Notes: generated by a model from the letters alone, not told the origin. DNA of 16,479 nt from an uncultured Lachnospiraceae bacterium (GCA_910584115.1 CAJTYN010000007.1:1-16479), one strand, 5' to 3'. Positions 1 to 6,872 are shown, counted from the first letter of the stretch. Numbers and translations: made by a program.

Positions 1-2
1 AG

Positions 3-1016
3 ATCGTATACTCACCCCTGCATGGGACAGGCAATATCCCGGCGCGGCGGATCCTTAAGGAGCTGGGTTTTGAGAACGTTTACGTCGTTCCGGAACAGGA
101 ACTGCCGGACGGCGATTTCCCCACAGTCAGTTATCCCAACCCGGAAGCGGACGAAGCATTTGAACTGGGCCTGAAGCTGGCAAAGGAAGTGGACGCGGAT
201 CTTGTTCTGGCCACGGACCCGGATGCGGACCGTCTGGGCGTGCGCGTAAAAGATAAGAACGGGGAATACCACACACTCACCGGCAATATGTCCGGCTGTC
301 TGCTGGCGGATTATGAGATCGGACAGCGCAGAGCCCTCCACGGCCTTCCGGAGGACGGCGTCCTCATCAAGACCATCGTGACCACCAACCTGGCCGACGC
401 CATCGCCAAAGGCTACGGGATCGGGCTGATCGAGGTGCTGACCGGCTTCAAGTTCATCGGACAGCAGATCCTAGGCTTCGAGCAGGGCAAGAGGGGCACG
501 TACCTCTTTGGTTTCGAGGAGAGCTACGGCTGCCTGATCGGCACATACGCCCGCGACAAGGACGCGATCGTGGCGACGATGGCCCTGTGCGAGGCGGCCG
601 CTTACTACAAGACCCAGGGCAAGACCCTGTGGGATGCCATGGTGGATCTGTATGAGAGATACGGGTATTACAAAGACGATATCCAGTCCATCACGCTCAA
701 AGGGATCGAGGGCCTGGAGAAGATCCAGAACATCATGGAACTGCTCCGCAAAGAGCCGCCGTCCAAGATCGGAGACTACGCTGTGACAGCGGCAAGAGAC
801 TACAAGACGGGGATCGATGGACTGCCGAAGTCCAATGTGCTCTATTATGAACTGACCGACGATTCCTGGGTATGTGTCCGTCCCTCCGGCACAGAGCCGA
901 AAGTAAAATTCTATTATGGGATCAAGGGAACCTCCCTGGCCGACGCCGATGAGAAGTCCGCGGCGCTGGGCAAGGCGGTGCTGGCCATGGTCGACGCCAT
1001 GATGGAACGCCTGTAA
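3..1016 (+). CDS. pgcA: Phosphoglucomutase / phosphosugar mutase, C-terminal part (5' end outside window)
   Basis: The frame is open from the window edge (first full codon at 3) to TAA at 1014-1016, about 337 residues, so this is the C-terminal part of a protein that usually has about 570-580. Family role: alpha-D-phosphohexomutase interconverting glucose-1-phosphate and glucose-6-phosphate in the cytosol, feeding glycogen and cell-envelope sugar synthesis. Seen: the motif SPLHGTG right at the edge; the metal-binding loop TDPDADR (213-233); the sugar-binding loop GFEESYG (about 508-530); the phosphate-binding loop RPSGTEP (about 879-900). The phosphoserine loop lies upstream of the window and cannot be checked. 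The match to B. subtilis PgcA-type sequences (for example 'ELPDGDFPTV') is strong. A phosphomannomutase is the alternative, and substrate cannot be settled from sequence. mazG follows after 6 bp in the same frame. Confidence 0.93.
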   Translation: MVYSPLHGTGNIPARRILKELGFENVYVVPEQELPDGDFPTVSYPNPEADEAFELGLKLAKEVDADLVLATDPDADRLGVRVKDKNGEYHTLTGNMSGCLLADYEIGQRRALHGLPEDGVLIKTIVTTNLADAIAKGYGIGLIEVLTGFKFIGQQILGFEQGKRGTYLFGFEESYGCLIGTYARDKDAIVATMALCEAAAYYKTQGKTLWDAMVDLYERYGYYKDDIQSITLKGIEGLEKIQNIMELLRKEPPSKIGDYAVTAARDYKTGIDGLPKSNVLYYELTDDSWVCVRPSGTEPKVKFYYGIKGTSLADADEKSAALGKAVLAMVDAMMERL

Positions 1017-1022
1017 AAAAAG

Positions 1023-1451
1023 ATGGCGGAGCTTTTTACAGAAGAGAGAGACTATAGTCTGGAAGACCTCCAGAAGATCACGGAGATCTTAAGGAGCAGT
1101 CGGGGATGCCCTTGGGACAGGGAACAGACCCATGCGAGCCTGAGAGGCTGTATGATGGAGGAGGCCGGGGAAGTCCTGGAGGGCATCGATCTCTACGAAA
1201 AGACCGGCGACTGGGACAACCTGTGTGAAGAGCTGGGGGACGTACTCTGGCAGGTGGTGATGCACAGTGTGATCGCACAGGAAGAAGGACTCTTCACCCT
1301 AAAGGACGTGATCCGGGGGATCTCAGAGAAGATGATACGCCGCCATCCACACGTGTTCGGTGCGGCGGACGGCCTCCCGCCGGAAGATCTTAGCTGGGAA
1401 GAGATCAAACGGCGGGAGAGAGCCGGGAGAAATTCCTTGACAAAGCCGTAA
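1023..1451 (+). CDS. mazG: MazG-like nucleotide pyrophosphohydrolase, single domain
   Basis: 142 aa. MazG enzymes hydrolyse (d)NTPs to NMP and pyrophosphate and are thought to clear aberrant nucleotides. Seen: the family opening 'CPWDREQTH' (about residues 29-37), the first acidic motif EEAGE (46-50) and the second EELGD (69-73), which together form the Mg-binding EExxE...EExxD four-helix site. E. coli MazG has two such domains (263 aa). B. subtilis YabN fuses MazG to an N-terminal tetrapyrrole methylase. Here only one MazG domain is present and the upstream gene is a mutase, so the methylase part is absent from this locus. The start ATG at 1023 follows the pgcA stop by 6 bp with only an A-rich stretch and no real Shine-Dalgarno, suggesting coupling to pgcA. 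The HU promoter lies over the 3' end of this gene. Confidence 0.9.
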   Translation: MAELFTEERDYSLEDLQKITEILRSSRGCPWDREQTHASLRGCMMEEAGEVLEGIDLYEKTGDWDNLCEELGDVLWQVVMHSVIAQEEGLFTLKDVIRGISEKMIRRHPHVFGAADGLPPEDLSWEEIKRRERAGRNSLTKP

Positions 1452-1465
1452 AAAGAGTATATAAA
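1437..1465 (+). promoter_or_regulatory. Sigma-A promoter for the HU gene, inside the 3' end of mazG
   Basis: A perfect -35 TTGACA (1437-1442) is followed by a 17 bp spacer and the -10-like TATAAA (1460-1465, 5 of 6). The mazG stop codon lies within the spacer. Transcription would start near 1472, leaving an AT-rich leader of about 74 nt before the HU start at 1546. This gives HU its own expression independent of pgcA-mazG, as expected for an abundant nucleoid protein. Confidence 0.75.
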
Positions 1466-1545
1466 TATATTCTGATATGGCTTTATACAGAAATTTATGC
1501 TATGGATGGAGCAGGGTCAGTAAGGATCATTTAGGAGGAAATGCA

Positions 1546-1821
1546 ATGAACAAGACAGAATTGGTGGCTGCAATGGCAAAAGAGGCAGATCTCCCCAAGA
1601 AAGATGTGGAGGCGGCTTTAAAAGCCTTCATCGATGTGGTCTCAGAGGAATTGCGCAACGACGGCAAGATCCAGTTAGTCGGATTTGGCACATTTGAAGT
1701 GACTCAGAGGGCAGCCAGAGAGGGCAGGAACCCGCAGACAGGTGAGACGATGACCATAGAGGCTTCCAAGGCGCCGAAGTTCAAAGCCGGAAAAGCCCTC
1801 AAGGATATCGTGAACAGCTAA
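1546..1821 (+). CDS. hup: DNA-binding protein HU
   Basis: 91 aa, the usual HU length. HU dimers bend and compact DNA without strong sequence specificity. Seen: the N-terminal helix-turn-helix dimerisation body starting MNKTELV; the 'GFGTFEV' turn; the beta-arm signature GRNPQTGE, with the Pro that intercalates at DNA kinks; and the C-terminal 'PKFKAGKALKDIVN' helix. I chose ATG 1546 because AGGAGG (1533-1538) sits 7 nt upstream and the protein then begins exactly where HU proteins begin. The longer frame from 1477 adds 23 non-HU residues and has no ribosome site. HU at this position, between mazG and the S4-domain gene, is typical of Clostridia. Confidence 0.96.
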   Translation: MNKTELVAAMAKEADLPKKDVEAALKAFIDVVSEELRNDGKIQLVGFGTFEVTQRAAREGRNPQTGETMTIEASKAPKFKAGKALKDIVNS

Positions 1822-1859
1822 AGCAGGAATATTTTTTAGCAGGATGTTTTTATTTCAGG

Positions 1860-1885
1860 CAGGGGGGACGCAGGCGTTCCCCCTG
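1860..1885 (+). other. GC-rich hairpin in the HU-rqcP gap
   Basis: An inverted repeat with 10 bp arms (1860-1869 and 1876-1885, one G-T wobble) and a 6 nt loop. No T-run follows on either strand, so it is not a standard intrinsic terminator. It could be a 3'-end stabiliser of the abundant HU mRNA, or a structure in the rqcP leader; its 3' arm ends 17 nt before the rqcP ribosome site. No function is shown by the sequence. Confidence 0.5.
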
Positions 1886-1918
1886 TGATGTTCTATAGAC
1901 GAAGGAGAGAAAGGTCTT

Positions 1919-2158
1919 ATGAGGCTTGATAAATTTTTGAAGGTATCCCGTCTGATCAAGCGCAGGACTGTGGCGAACGAAGCCTGCGACGCGGGGAGGG
2001 TCCTGATCAACGATAAGACGGCGAAAGCCTCCGCGAACGTAAAGCCGGGGGACATCATAGAGATCCAGTTCGGCTCCCGCCAGACGAAAGTGGAAGTGCT
2101 GGAGATCAAGGAGAGTTCCAAGAAAGAAGACGCGGAGAAGATGTTCAGATATATCTGA
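1919..2158 (+). CDS. rqcP: RqcP (YabO/Hsp15-like) S4-domain RNA-binding protein
   Basis: 79 aa. An S4 fold occupies roughly residues 1-60: the start MRLDKFLKVSRLIKRR and the following 'AGRVLINDKTAK...VKPGD' segment are the classic S4 alpha-L motif. In B. subtilis the orthologue YabO/RqcP binds the P-site tRNA/23S rRNA on split 50S subunits and works with RqcH in C-terminal alanine tailing of stalled nascent chains. Hsp15 of E. coli is the longer relative. The start ATG is preceded by AAGGAGA (1902-1908). Its place directly before yabP-yabQ-divIC matches the Bacillus order. The C-terminal tail 'KESSKKEDAEKMFRYI' is short and charged. Confidence 0.92.
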   Translation: MRLDKFLKVSRLIKRRTVANEACDAGRVLINDKTAKASANVKPGDIIEIQFGSRQTKVEVLEIKESSKKEDAEKMFRYI

Positions 2159-2171
2159 TCTAAGATCGAAG

Positions 2172-2200
2172 GCATATCCCCCGCCGCCCGGACATAGACT
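2172..2200 (+). promoter_or_regulatory. Candidate sigma-E (mother-cell) promoter upstream of yabP
   Basis: GCATATC (2172-2178) matches 6 of 7 positions of the published Bacillus sigma-E -35 consensus KMATATT. After a 14 bp spacer, CATAGACT (2193-2200) matches 7 of 8 positions of the -10 consensus CATACAHT. The start would fall near 2207, about 28 nt before the yabP start. In B. subtilis yabP and yabQ are expressed under sigma-E in the mother cell, so position and sequence agree. The call rests on a Bacillus consensus applied to another class. Confidence 0.55.
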
Positions 2201-2234
2201 TAGAAGAGGAAAAAACAAAGAGCGGGGGAGTCGT

Positions 2235-2522
2235 GTGGAAGAGAAAAGGGCGCCAATGTCCCACAAGCTTTCTTTTACTGACCGTCGGCAGGGCATGATC
2301 ACAGGCGTCCTGGACGTGTTATCTTTCGATGAAAAACTGGTGGTGCTCCAGTCACAGTGCGGTGTGCTCACTCTCAAAGGGGAAGAGATGCATGTGAAGC
2401 AGCTGGACCTGGAAAAAGGGGAGCTGGAGATGACAGGAAGGGTGGATCAGCTGATCTATACACAGGATGGCCCAGGCAGCCGCAAAAAGGGAAAGTCCGT
2501 GCTGAAACGCCTGCTGCAGTAG
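2235..2522 (+). CDS. yabP: Sporulation protein YabP
   Basis: 95 aa, close to the usual 95-100. YabP is a small, mostly beta-strand protein of the YabP/YqfC family, made in the mother cell; its biochemical role is not established. Seen: the family segment 'GVLTLKGEEMHVKQLDLEKGELEMTGRVDQLIY' in pattern (hydrophobic/basic strands, then ExTGxVD; about residues 43-75). I chose GTG at 2235, preceded by GGGGGAG (2224-2230). ATG at 2256 (MSHKLSF) is a fair alternative that would remove 7 residues. yabQ begins 3 bp after the stop, so the two are almost certainly cotranscribed. Confidence 0.9.
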   Translation: MEEKRAPMSHKLSFTDRRQGMITGVLDVLSFDEKLVVLQSQCGVLTLKGEEMHVKQLDLEKGELEMTGRVDQLIYTQDGPGSRKKGKSVLKRLLQ

Positions 2523-2525
2523 CCT

Positions 2526-3026
2526 ATGGATATAAATATGGATCATGAGCTGTTCTTCTTTTTCCAGGCTGTCTTTTGGGGCGTCATCCTGTTGTTCTTC
2601 TACGATCTTCTGCGCATCGGGCGCAGGCTGTTCCCGCGGCGGGCTTTTTTCGTGAGCCTGGAAGATCTCCTGTACTGGTCCTTTGCCGGCGTCTTCCTGT
2701 TCGGGAAGATGTACCAGGCAAACGAGGGGCGGCTGCGGGCCTATGCGGTCATCGCGGTCCTCTTAGGCATGGTGATCTATGCGGGGACATTGAGCAGCAA
2801 GATCGTCTCAGTGAGCGTGAAGATCCTGAGAGTACCGCTGAAATTTCTGGTTTCTCTGGAAAAAAGGTTGCTATTTGCGGCGAGACATTGTAAAATCTTC
2901 ATATCGAAAAAGGTCACGAAAAAGATAACATCGAGGCTGCGCGCGGCAGGACGCAGGCTCAAAGGGAGAGTGCATACACGACAGAGGGGCGGGGCAGTTG
3001 GAGAGAAGAGCGAGGATAAGACGTAG
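2526..3026 (+). CDS. yabQ: Sporulation membrane protein YabQ
   Basis: 166 aa. YabQ is a mother-cell membrane protein needed for spore cortex formation in Bacillus. Seen: three to four hydrophobic segments in the first 105 residues (about 8-27, 44-60, 70-88 and a weaker 90-108), followed by a very basic cytoplasmic tail (many K/R from about 118 on). The family hallmark 'FFYDLLRIGRR' lies right after the first membrane segment and 'EDLLYW' before the second. The start ATG 2526 has no clear ribosome site and follows the yabP stop by 3 bp, so translation is probably coupled; ATG 2538 is an alternative. The last 29 bp overlap divIC when the TTG start of divIC is used. Confidence 0.88.
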   Translation: MDINMDHELFFFFQAVFWGVILLFFYDLLRIGRRLFPRRAFFVSLEDLLYWSFAGVFLFGKMYQANEGRLRAYAVIAVLLGMVIYAGTLSSKIVSVSVKILRVPLKFLVSLEKRLLFAARHCKIFISKKVTKKITSRLRAAGRRLKGRVHTRQRGGAVGEKSEDKT

Positions 3027-3306
3027 GAGACGGAACCGGATGGCCATGTGCGCCATCAGCCTGGTGGTCCTGCTCCTGCTTGGTATCTTATTATGGCAGG
3101 GCAGGACCCTGAAAAAAGAGTTGGCCGAGTACCAGAAACAGGAACAGGCCCTCACCAGGAAGGTGGAGGAAGAGAAAGCCCGGACAGAGGAGATCGACGA
3201 GCAGAAAGAATATATGCAGACGGACGCCTACATGGAAGAGGCCGCCCGGGACCGGCTGGGGCTGGTGAAGGACAACGAGATCATCTTCAAGGAGGACGGC
3301 GAGTGA
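2998..3306 (+). CDS. divIC: Septum formation initiator DivIC/FtsB family
   Basis: 102 aa. DivIC/FtsB is a bitopic division protein that forms a complex with FtsL and DivIB/FtsQ and helps activate septal peptidoglycan synthesis. Seen: a very basic N-terminal tail (residues 3-14 nearly all Arg), one membrane segment (about 16-32, 'AISLVVLLLLGILLW'), a coiled coil (about 36-72, rich in E/K/Q) and the family's C-terminal motif 'AARDRLGLVKDNEIIF'. Two starts compete. TTG 2998 keeps the basic cytoplasmic tail typical of the family and has a G-rich stretch upstream. ATG 3040 has a better ribosome site (AGGAGA, 3025-3030) but loses most positive charges. I favour TTG. The gene sits at its usual place between yabQ and spoIIE. 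Confidence 0.87.
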   Translation: MERRARIRRRRRNRMAMCAISLVVLLLLGILLWQGRTLKKELAEYQKQEQALTRKVEEEKARTEEIDEQKEYMQTDAYMEEAARDRLGLVKDNEIIFKEDGE

Positions 3307-3369
3307 TCTTGAGCGGGTGTTGAAGATCCCCGGATCGTGTCTGTAAATTTTTTGCGCCATCCGTCGGCT

Positions 3370-3403
3370 TTTGACAAAGATTTTAACAAAAATCCTCTAT
3401 AAT
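3370..3403 (+). promoter_or_regulatory. Spo0A-type spoIIE promoter: consensus -35/-10 with 21 bp spacer and two 0A-box-like repeats
   Basis: TTGACA (3371-3376) and TATAAT (3398-3403) are both perfect but 21 bp apart, too far for ordinary sigma-A use. This is the arrangement known for the B. subtilis spoIIE promoter, which needs Spo0A~P. The bottom strand reads TTTGTCAAA at 3370-3378 (9 of 9 to the 0A box TTTGTCRAA) and TTTGTTAAA at 3382-3390 (8 of 9), spaced 12 bp centre to centre and lying over the -35 and the spacer. Promoter, spacer and boxes together point to direct Spo0A activation. Confidence 0.85.
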
Positions 3404-3449
3404 CCCCTGTTAAATGGAAGATCGATCATTTATCAGGGAGGGGACATAA

Positions 3450-4937
3450 ATGCATGTATGGATTGTTGCCATGCTCGTGATCAGTGCATTGTTGATCTTA
3501 CGGGACATGGCAAAAACTATTTTCTCTTTGCGCCAGAGACCAGAAGATGTGCCGGCAGGCCAGATATTCGGGCAGCCGCAGAAAGAACGGGTGGAGAGGT
3601 ACGCCCAGGCGTTTCGGAAGCTGGCGGATACTTTTTACGGGATGCCCTACAGGCGGGACTATCTCTCGAATGAGCAGGCGGAGGATGTGGTCTGGCAGAC
3701 CTACGAGCAGGTATGCGCCAACTGTCACCAGAGGCAGGAGTGCTGGGAGGGCGAACAGCGCCTGCGCTTAGGCGTGCGCCTGGTGCGCGCCATGGAAGGC
3801 GGCCGGGAGGAGAAGCGCAAGGAACTGAAGAAGCAGTGGAAGGGCCAATGCGTGCATTCGTATCAATTCACCCAGGAGCTGGACCATTTCTTCCAGCGGG
3901 AGAGGGAAAAGCTGGTCTGGGACAACCGGATGATCGAGAACCGGCTGGCGTCCGCCCAGCAGTTTTCCGAGATCGCGGGGATGCTGGAGCGGGTGGCCTG
4001 GGAACTCTCGGAGATCGTGCAGCCGTCTCGGGGTTTTGCGGACGAGCTCCGCTACAGCCTGAAGAAAAAAGGACTCCTGGTAAAGTCTGTGTGGATCATG
4101 GAACGCGAGGGCAGCCGGAAGCAGGCATATCTGACCCTGCAGGCAAAAAATGGACAGTGCGTCTCCACATTAGAGGCGGCGGAGGTGCTCTCCGAGCTGT
4201 GGGAATGCCCCATGGTCCCGGTCAACACCAGTCGCTGTACGATCAACGGGGAGGCCCATACGGTGCATTTTACAGAAAAGATGACCTTCCAGGTGCTCCA
4301 CGGCGTGGCGAAGATCCCCAAGGACAAAGAGCGGGTGTCCGGCGACAGCTACGTCTGCTGCCAGGAGGAAGAAGGGCAGTTCGTCCTCTGCCTGTCCGAC
4401 GGCATGGGCTCCGGCATGGAGGCCAGCAAGGAGAGCGGTATGGTGGTGGAACTGCTGGAGCAATTCCTGGAATCGGGATTTACCAACGAGGCGGCGGCGA
4501 AGCTGGTCAACAGCGCCGTGATCCTGAAACGTCAGGACGATATGTTCTCCACCATGGATCTGTGTACCATCGACCTGTACACGGGCGTCTGCGGATTTCT
4601 GAAGGCGGGGGCGGCGGCCACGTTCATCAAGCGGGACCAGTGGGTGGAGGCGATCGCGTCCACCAGCATGGCCCTGGGGATCACAGACCAGATCGATCTG
4701 GAGGTCACATCCCGGAAACTCTACCACGGGGACGTCCTGATCATGGTCACCGACGGGGTTCTGGACGCGCTGCCCCTGGAAAAAGAGGAAGAGACGATGA
4801 AAGAGATCATCCTGCAGGTACATAGCCAGTCTCCCCGGGAGATCGGCAGGGGGATCCTGGACCGGGTCCTGTCCTACTGCGATCACGGAGCACGGGACGA
4901 CATGACCGTCCTGGTGGCCGGGATCTGGAAGAAATGA
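3450..4937 (+). CDS. spoIIE: Stage II sporulation protein E (SpoIIE), short form with a single membrane anchor
   Basis: 495 aa. SpoIIE is the PP2C-type Ser phosphatase that dephosphorylates SpoIIAA and thereby frees sigma-F in the forespore; it also acts at the polar septum. Seen: one hydrophobic N-terminal segment (residues 3-17); a central regulatory region with a Cys cluster CANCHQRQEC (C89, C92, C98) and long helices; and a PP2C domain from about 280 to the end with the metal ligands in SGDSY (D299), LSDGMGSG (D317), TDGV (D435) and RDDMT (D484). The Bacillus protein has 827 aa with about ten membrane spans; that multi-pass domain is missing here. The start ATG has GGGAGGGG just upstream and follows a Spo0A-type promoter. 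Catalytic residues look complete. Confidence 0.95.
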   Translation: MHVWIVAMLVISALLILRDMAKTIFSLRQRPEDVPAGQIFGQPQKERVERYAQAFRKLADTFYGMPYRRDYLSNEQAEDVVWQTYEQVCANCHQRQECWEGEQRLRLGVRLVRAMEGGREEKRKELKKQWKGQCVHSYQFTQELDHFFQREREKLVWDNRMIENRLASAQQFSEIAGMLERVAWELSEIVQPSRGFADELRYSLKKKGLLVKSVWIMEREGSRKQAYLTLQAKNGQCVSTLEAAEVLSELWECPMVPVNTSRCTINGEAHTVHFTEKMTFQVLHGVAKIPKDKERVSGDSYVCCQEEEGQFVLCLSDGMGSGMEASKESGMVVELLEQFLESGFTNEAAAKLVNSAVILKRQDDMFSTMDLCTIDLYTGVCGFLKAGAAATFIKRDQWVEAIASTSMALGITDQIDLEVTSRKLYHGDVLIMVTDGVLDALPLEKEEETMKEIILQVHSQSPREIGRGILDRVLSYCDHGARDDMTVLVAGIWKK

Positions 4938-4953
4938 GGAGAAGACGATATAC

Positions 4954-6360
4954 ATGATCGAGAAAAGGGTATTGGGATATATCGAGAGATATCATATGAT
5001 CAGAGCGGGAGACAGGGTGCTGATCGGTCTGTCCGGAGGGGCAGACTCGGCAGCCCTGTTTCATATATTGCGGAAAAACTGTCATCTGTTGGGCTGTACG
5101 CTGTTGGCGGTGCATGTGGATCATGGACTGCGTGGGGCGGAGGCCGCCCGGGATCGGGCGTTCGTGGAAAGAGCATGCGGCCAGTATGAGATCCCCTGCC
5201 GCAGTGTGGAGATGCCCGTGCGCCGGATGGCCCGTGAGGGGGGCTTGAGCCTGGAGGAGGCAGGGCGAAAGGCGCGGCAGCAGGTCTTCGCGGAGATGAT
5301 GGAAGAATGGGGATGCGATAAGCTGGCGCTGGCCCATCACAAGAACGACCAGGCGGAGACGATGCTCCATCATCTGGCACGGGGGACGGGGCTGTCCGGT
5401 CTATGCGGCTTATCGCCGACGGATGGGATACGGATCCGGCCCCTGCTGTGTTTAGAACGGGGTGAGATCGAGCATTATCTAAAGGTGGAAGGTTTCGATC
5501 ATGTGGAAGACAGCAGCAACAGCGAGGATCATTACACCAGGAACCGGATCCGCCACAAGATCCTGCCGGGACTGGAGACGCAGGTGAACAAAAAAGCCGT
5601 GGAGCACATGGCGCAGACGGCGCAGATCCTCCGGCAGGCGGATACGTACCTGCGGGGCCAGGGACGGGCGCTCTTAGAACGATATGGTACGGAGGCGCTC
5701 TTTTTGGAAAACGGGTTTTTCCGGGAAGATGCCGTCCCGGCCTATTACGGCCTGCGGGAGTTCCTGGATGAGAACTTTCATGCGGGAAGAGACATCGGCC
5801 GCGGGCATTATGAGAGGCTCCTGGACTGGGGGCGCATGCCGGTGGGCAGGGTCCTGGAACTCCCCCACGGGATACGCGCGCAAAAAAGGTACGGAGGCGT
5901 TTCCTTTTACCGGGAGGACGCAGAAGATGCGAAGGAGACAGAGGGCTTTTCATTCACGCTGAGGATCCCGGGAGAGGTGCGGGGGCCGGGATTTTGGCTG
6001 CGCTGCCGCGTCATTCCCAATAATTTTCGCCATGTCCCGCAAAAAACATATACGAAATGGCTAAATTATGATAAAATAAAAAACACTGTAGAGGTGCGGA
6101 CCAGGCGGCCGGGCGATCGTCTGGCGATCGACGCGCGCGGCGGGACGAAGAAGCTGAAGAGTTATCTCATCGACTGTAAGGTGCCGCGGCAGGAGAGGAG
6201 CCGGGTGGTCCTGGTCGCCCAGGGGCAGGAGGTCTTGTGGGTGGTAGGCCATCGGCTGAGCGAGGCTTATAAGATACAGGCAGATACAAAAGAAGTTCTG
6301 GAGATAGTATACGAAGGAGGATCTGAGTATGAAGGAAGGGGTACGCGTATTGATCGCTGA
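4954..6360 (+). CDS. tilS: tRNA(Ile)-lysidine synthetase TilS
   Basis: 468 aa, normal for the three-domain form. TilS uses ATP and lysine to convert C34 of the CAU-anticodon tRNA-Ile to lysidine, so that it reads AUA and is charged with Ile; it is usually essential. Seen: the N-type ATP pyrophosphatase P-loop SGGADS (27-32); the 'VDHGLRG' motif; 'AHHKNDQAET' (about 129-138); the TilS-specific 'SSNSEDHYTRNRIRH' pattern; and the C-terminal TilS_C domain with 'RTRRPGDRL' and 'KLKSYLIDCKVPR'. The ribosome site AGGAGA (4937-4942) overlaps the spoIIE stop. The last 32 bp overlap hpt, so the two are translated in tandem. Part of the region at about 6040-6090 is unusually A/T-rich for this gene. Confidence 0.96.
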   Translation: MIEKRVLGYIERYHMIRAGDRVLIGLSGGADSAALFHILRKNCHLLGCTLLAVHVDHGLRGAEAARDRAFVERACGQYEIPCRSVEMPVRRMAREGGLSLEEAGRKARQQVFAEMMEEWGCDKLALAHHKNDQAETMLHHLARGTGLSGLCGLSPTDGIRIRPLLCLERGEIEHYLKVEGFDHVEDSSNSEDHYTRNRIRHKILPGLETQVNKKAVEHMAQTAQILRQADTYLRGQGRALLERYGTEALFLENGFFREDAVPAYYGLREFLDENFHAGRDIGRGHYERLLDWGRMPVGRVLELPHGIRAQKRYGGVSFYREDAEDAKETEGFSFTLRIPGEVRGPGFWLRCRVIPNNFRHVPQKTYTKWLNYDKIKNTVEVRTRRPGDRLAIDARGGTKKLKSYLIDCKVPRQERSRVVLVAQGQEVLWVVGHRLSEAYKIQADTKEVLEIVYEGGSEYEGRGTRIDR

Positions 6361-6853
6361 GGAGGAAGTGGATAAAAAGATCCGGCAGATGGCGGCCCGG
6401 ATCAGCGCGGACTACAAGGGGAAGACGGTGCATCTGGTCAGTGTGCTCAAAGGCAGTGTCTTTTTTACCTGCGAGCTGGCAAAGAGGATCACGGTCCCGG
6501 TCACCATGGATTTCATGTCGGTGACCAGCTACGGAGATGACACGAAGTCCAGCGGTGTGGTCAAGATCGTCAAAGACCTGGACGAACCGCTTTTGGGAAA
6601 GGATGTGCTGCTGGTGGAGGACATCATCGATTCCGGCAGGACACTGCATTATCTGATGGAGATATTGAAGGGCCGCAAGCCGGAGAGCCTGAAGCTGATC
6701 ACGCTCCTGGACAAACCGGAACGGCGTGTGAAGCCGGTGCGGGTAGATTATACGTGTTTTGAGATCCCCGATGAGTTTGTGGTGGGGTACGGGCTCGATC
6801 ATGCGCAGAGATACAGGAATCTGCCGTTCATCGGTGTGATCGGGCAGGAATAG
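6329..6853 (+). CDS. hpt: Hypoxanthine phosphoribosyltransferase
   Basis: 174 aa, the usual size (174-180). It salvages hypoxanthine and guanine with PRPP to IMP and GMP. Seen: 'VSVLKGSVFF' near the N-terminus; the flexible-loop region 'DFMSVTSYGDD'; the PRPP-binding motif VEDIIDSGRT (96-105) with its two acidic residues; and the C-terminal 'FVVGYGLDHAQRYRNLPFIG' segment in pattern. The ribosome site GAAGGAGG (6313-6320) is inside tilS, 8 nt before ATG 6329. The tilS-hpt-ftsH order is conserved from Bacillus to Clostridia; in Bacillus HprT also binds TilS and regulates ftsH, which may explain the linkage (known there, not shown here). Confidence 0.96.
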   Translation: MKEGVRVLIAEEEVDKKIRQMAARISADYKGKTVHLVSVLKGSVFFTCELAKRITVPVTMDFMSVTSYGDDTKSSGVVKIVKDLDEPLLGKDVLLVEDIIDSGRTLHYLMEILKGRKPESLKLITLLDKPERRVKPVRVDYTCFEIPDEFVVGYGLDHAQRYRNLPFIGVIGQE

Positions 6854-6872
6854 AAAAAAGGAGGAACAAGGA

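Noticed and set aside
1477..1545. N-terminal extension of HU
   Set aside because: The 23 extra residues do not resemble HU, and the AGGAGG site plus family length place the start at 1546.
3305..3328. Inverted repeat GATCTT...AAGATC at the divIC stop, followed by GATCC/GGATC
   Set aside because: The stem is short, the loop is 12 nt and no T-run follows closely (the T-stretch at 3348-3353 is 20 bp away); not a convincing terminator.
3713..4825. Long open frame (370 codons) on the + strand inside spoIIE
   Set aside because: It is in another frame of a well-supported gene, has a low-complexity Gly/Arg/Pro-rich translation and no ribosome site; an artefact of G/C-rich third positions.
5000..5953. 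Minus-strand open frame (317 codons) opposite tilS
   Set aside because: The translation is Pro/Ser/Arg-rich without domain features and lies fully opposite tilS motifs.
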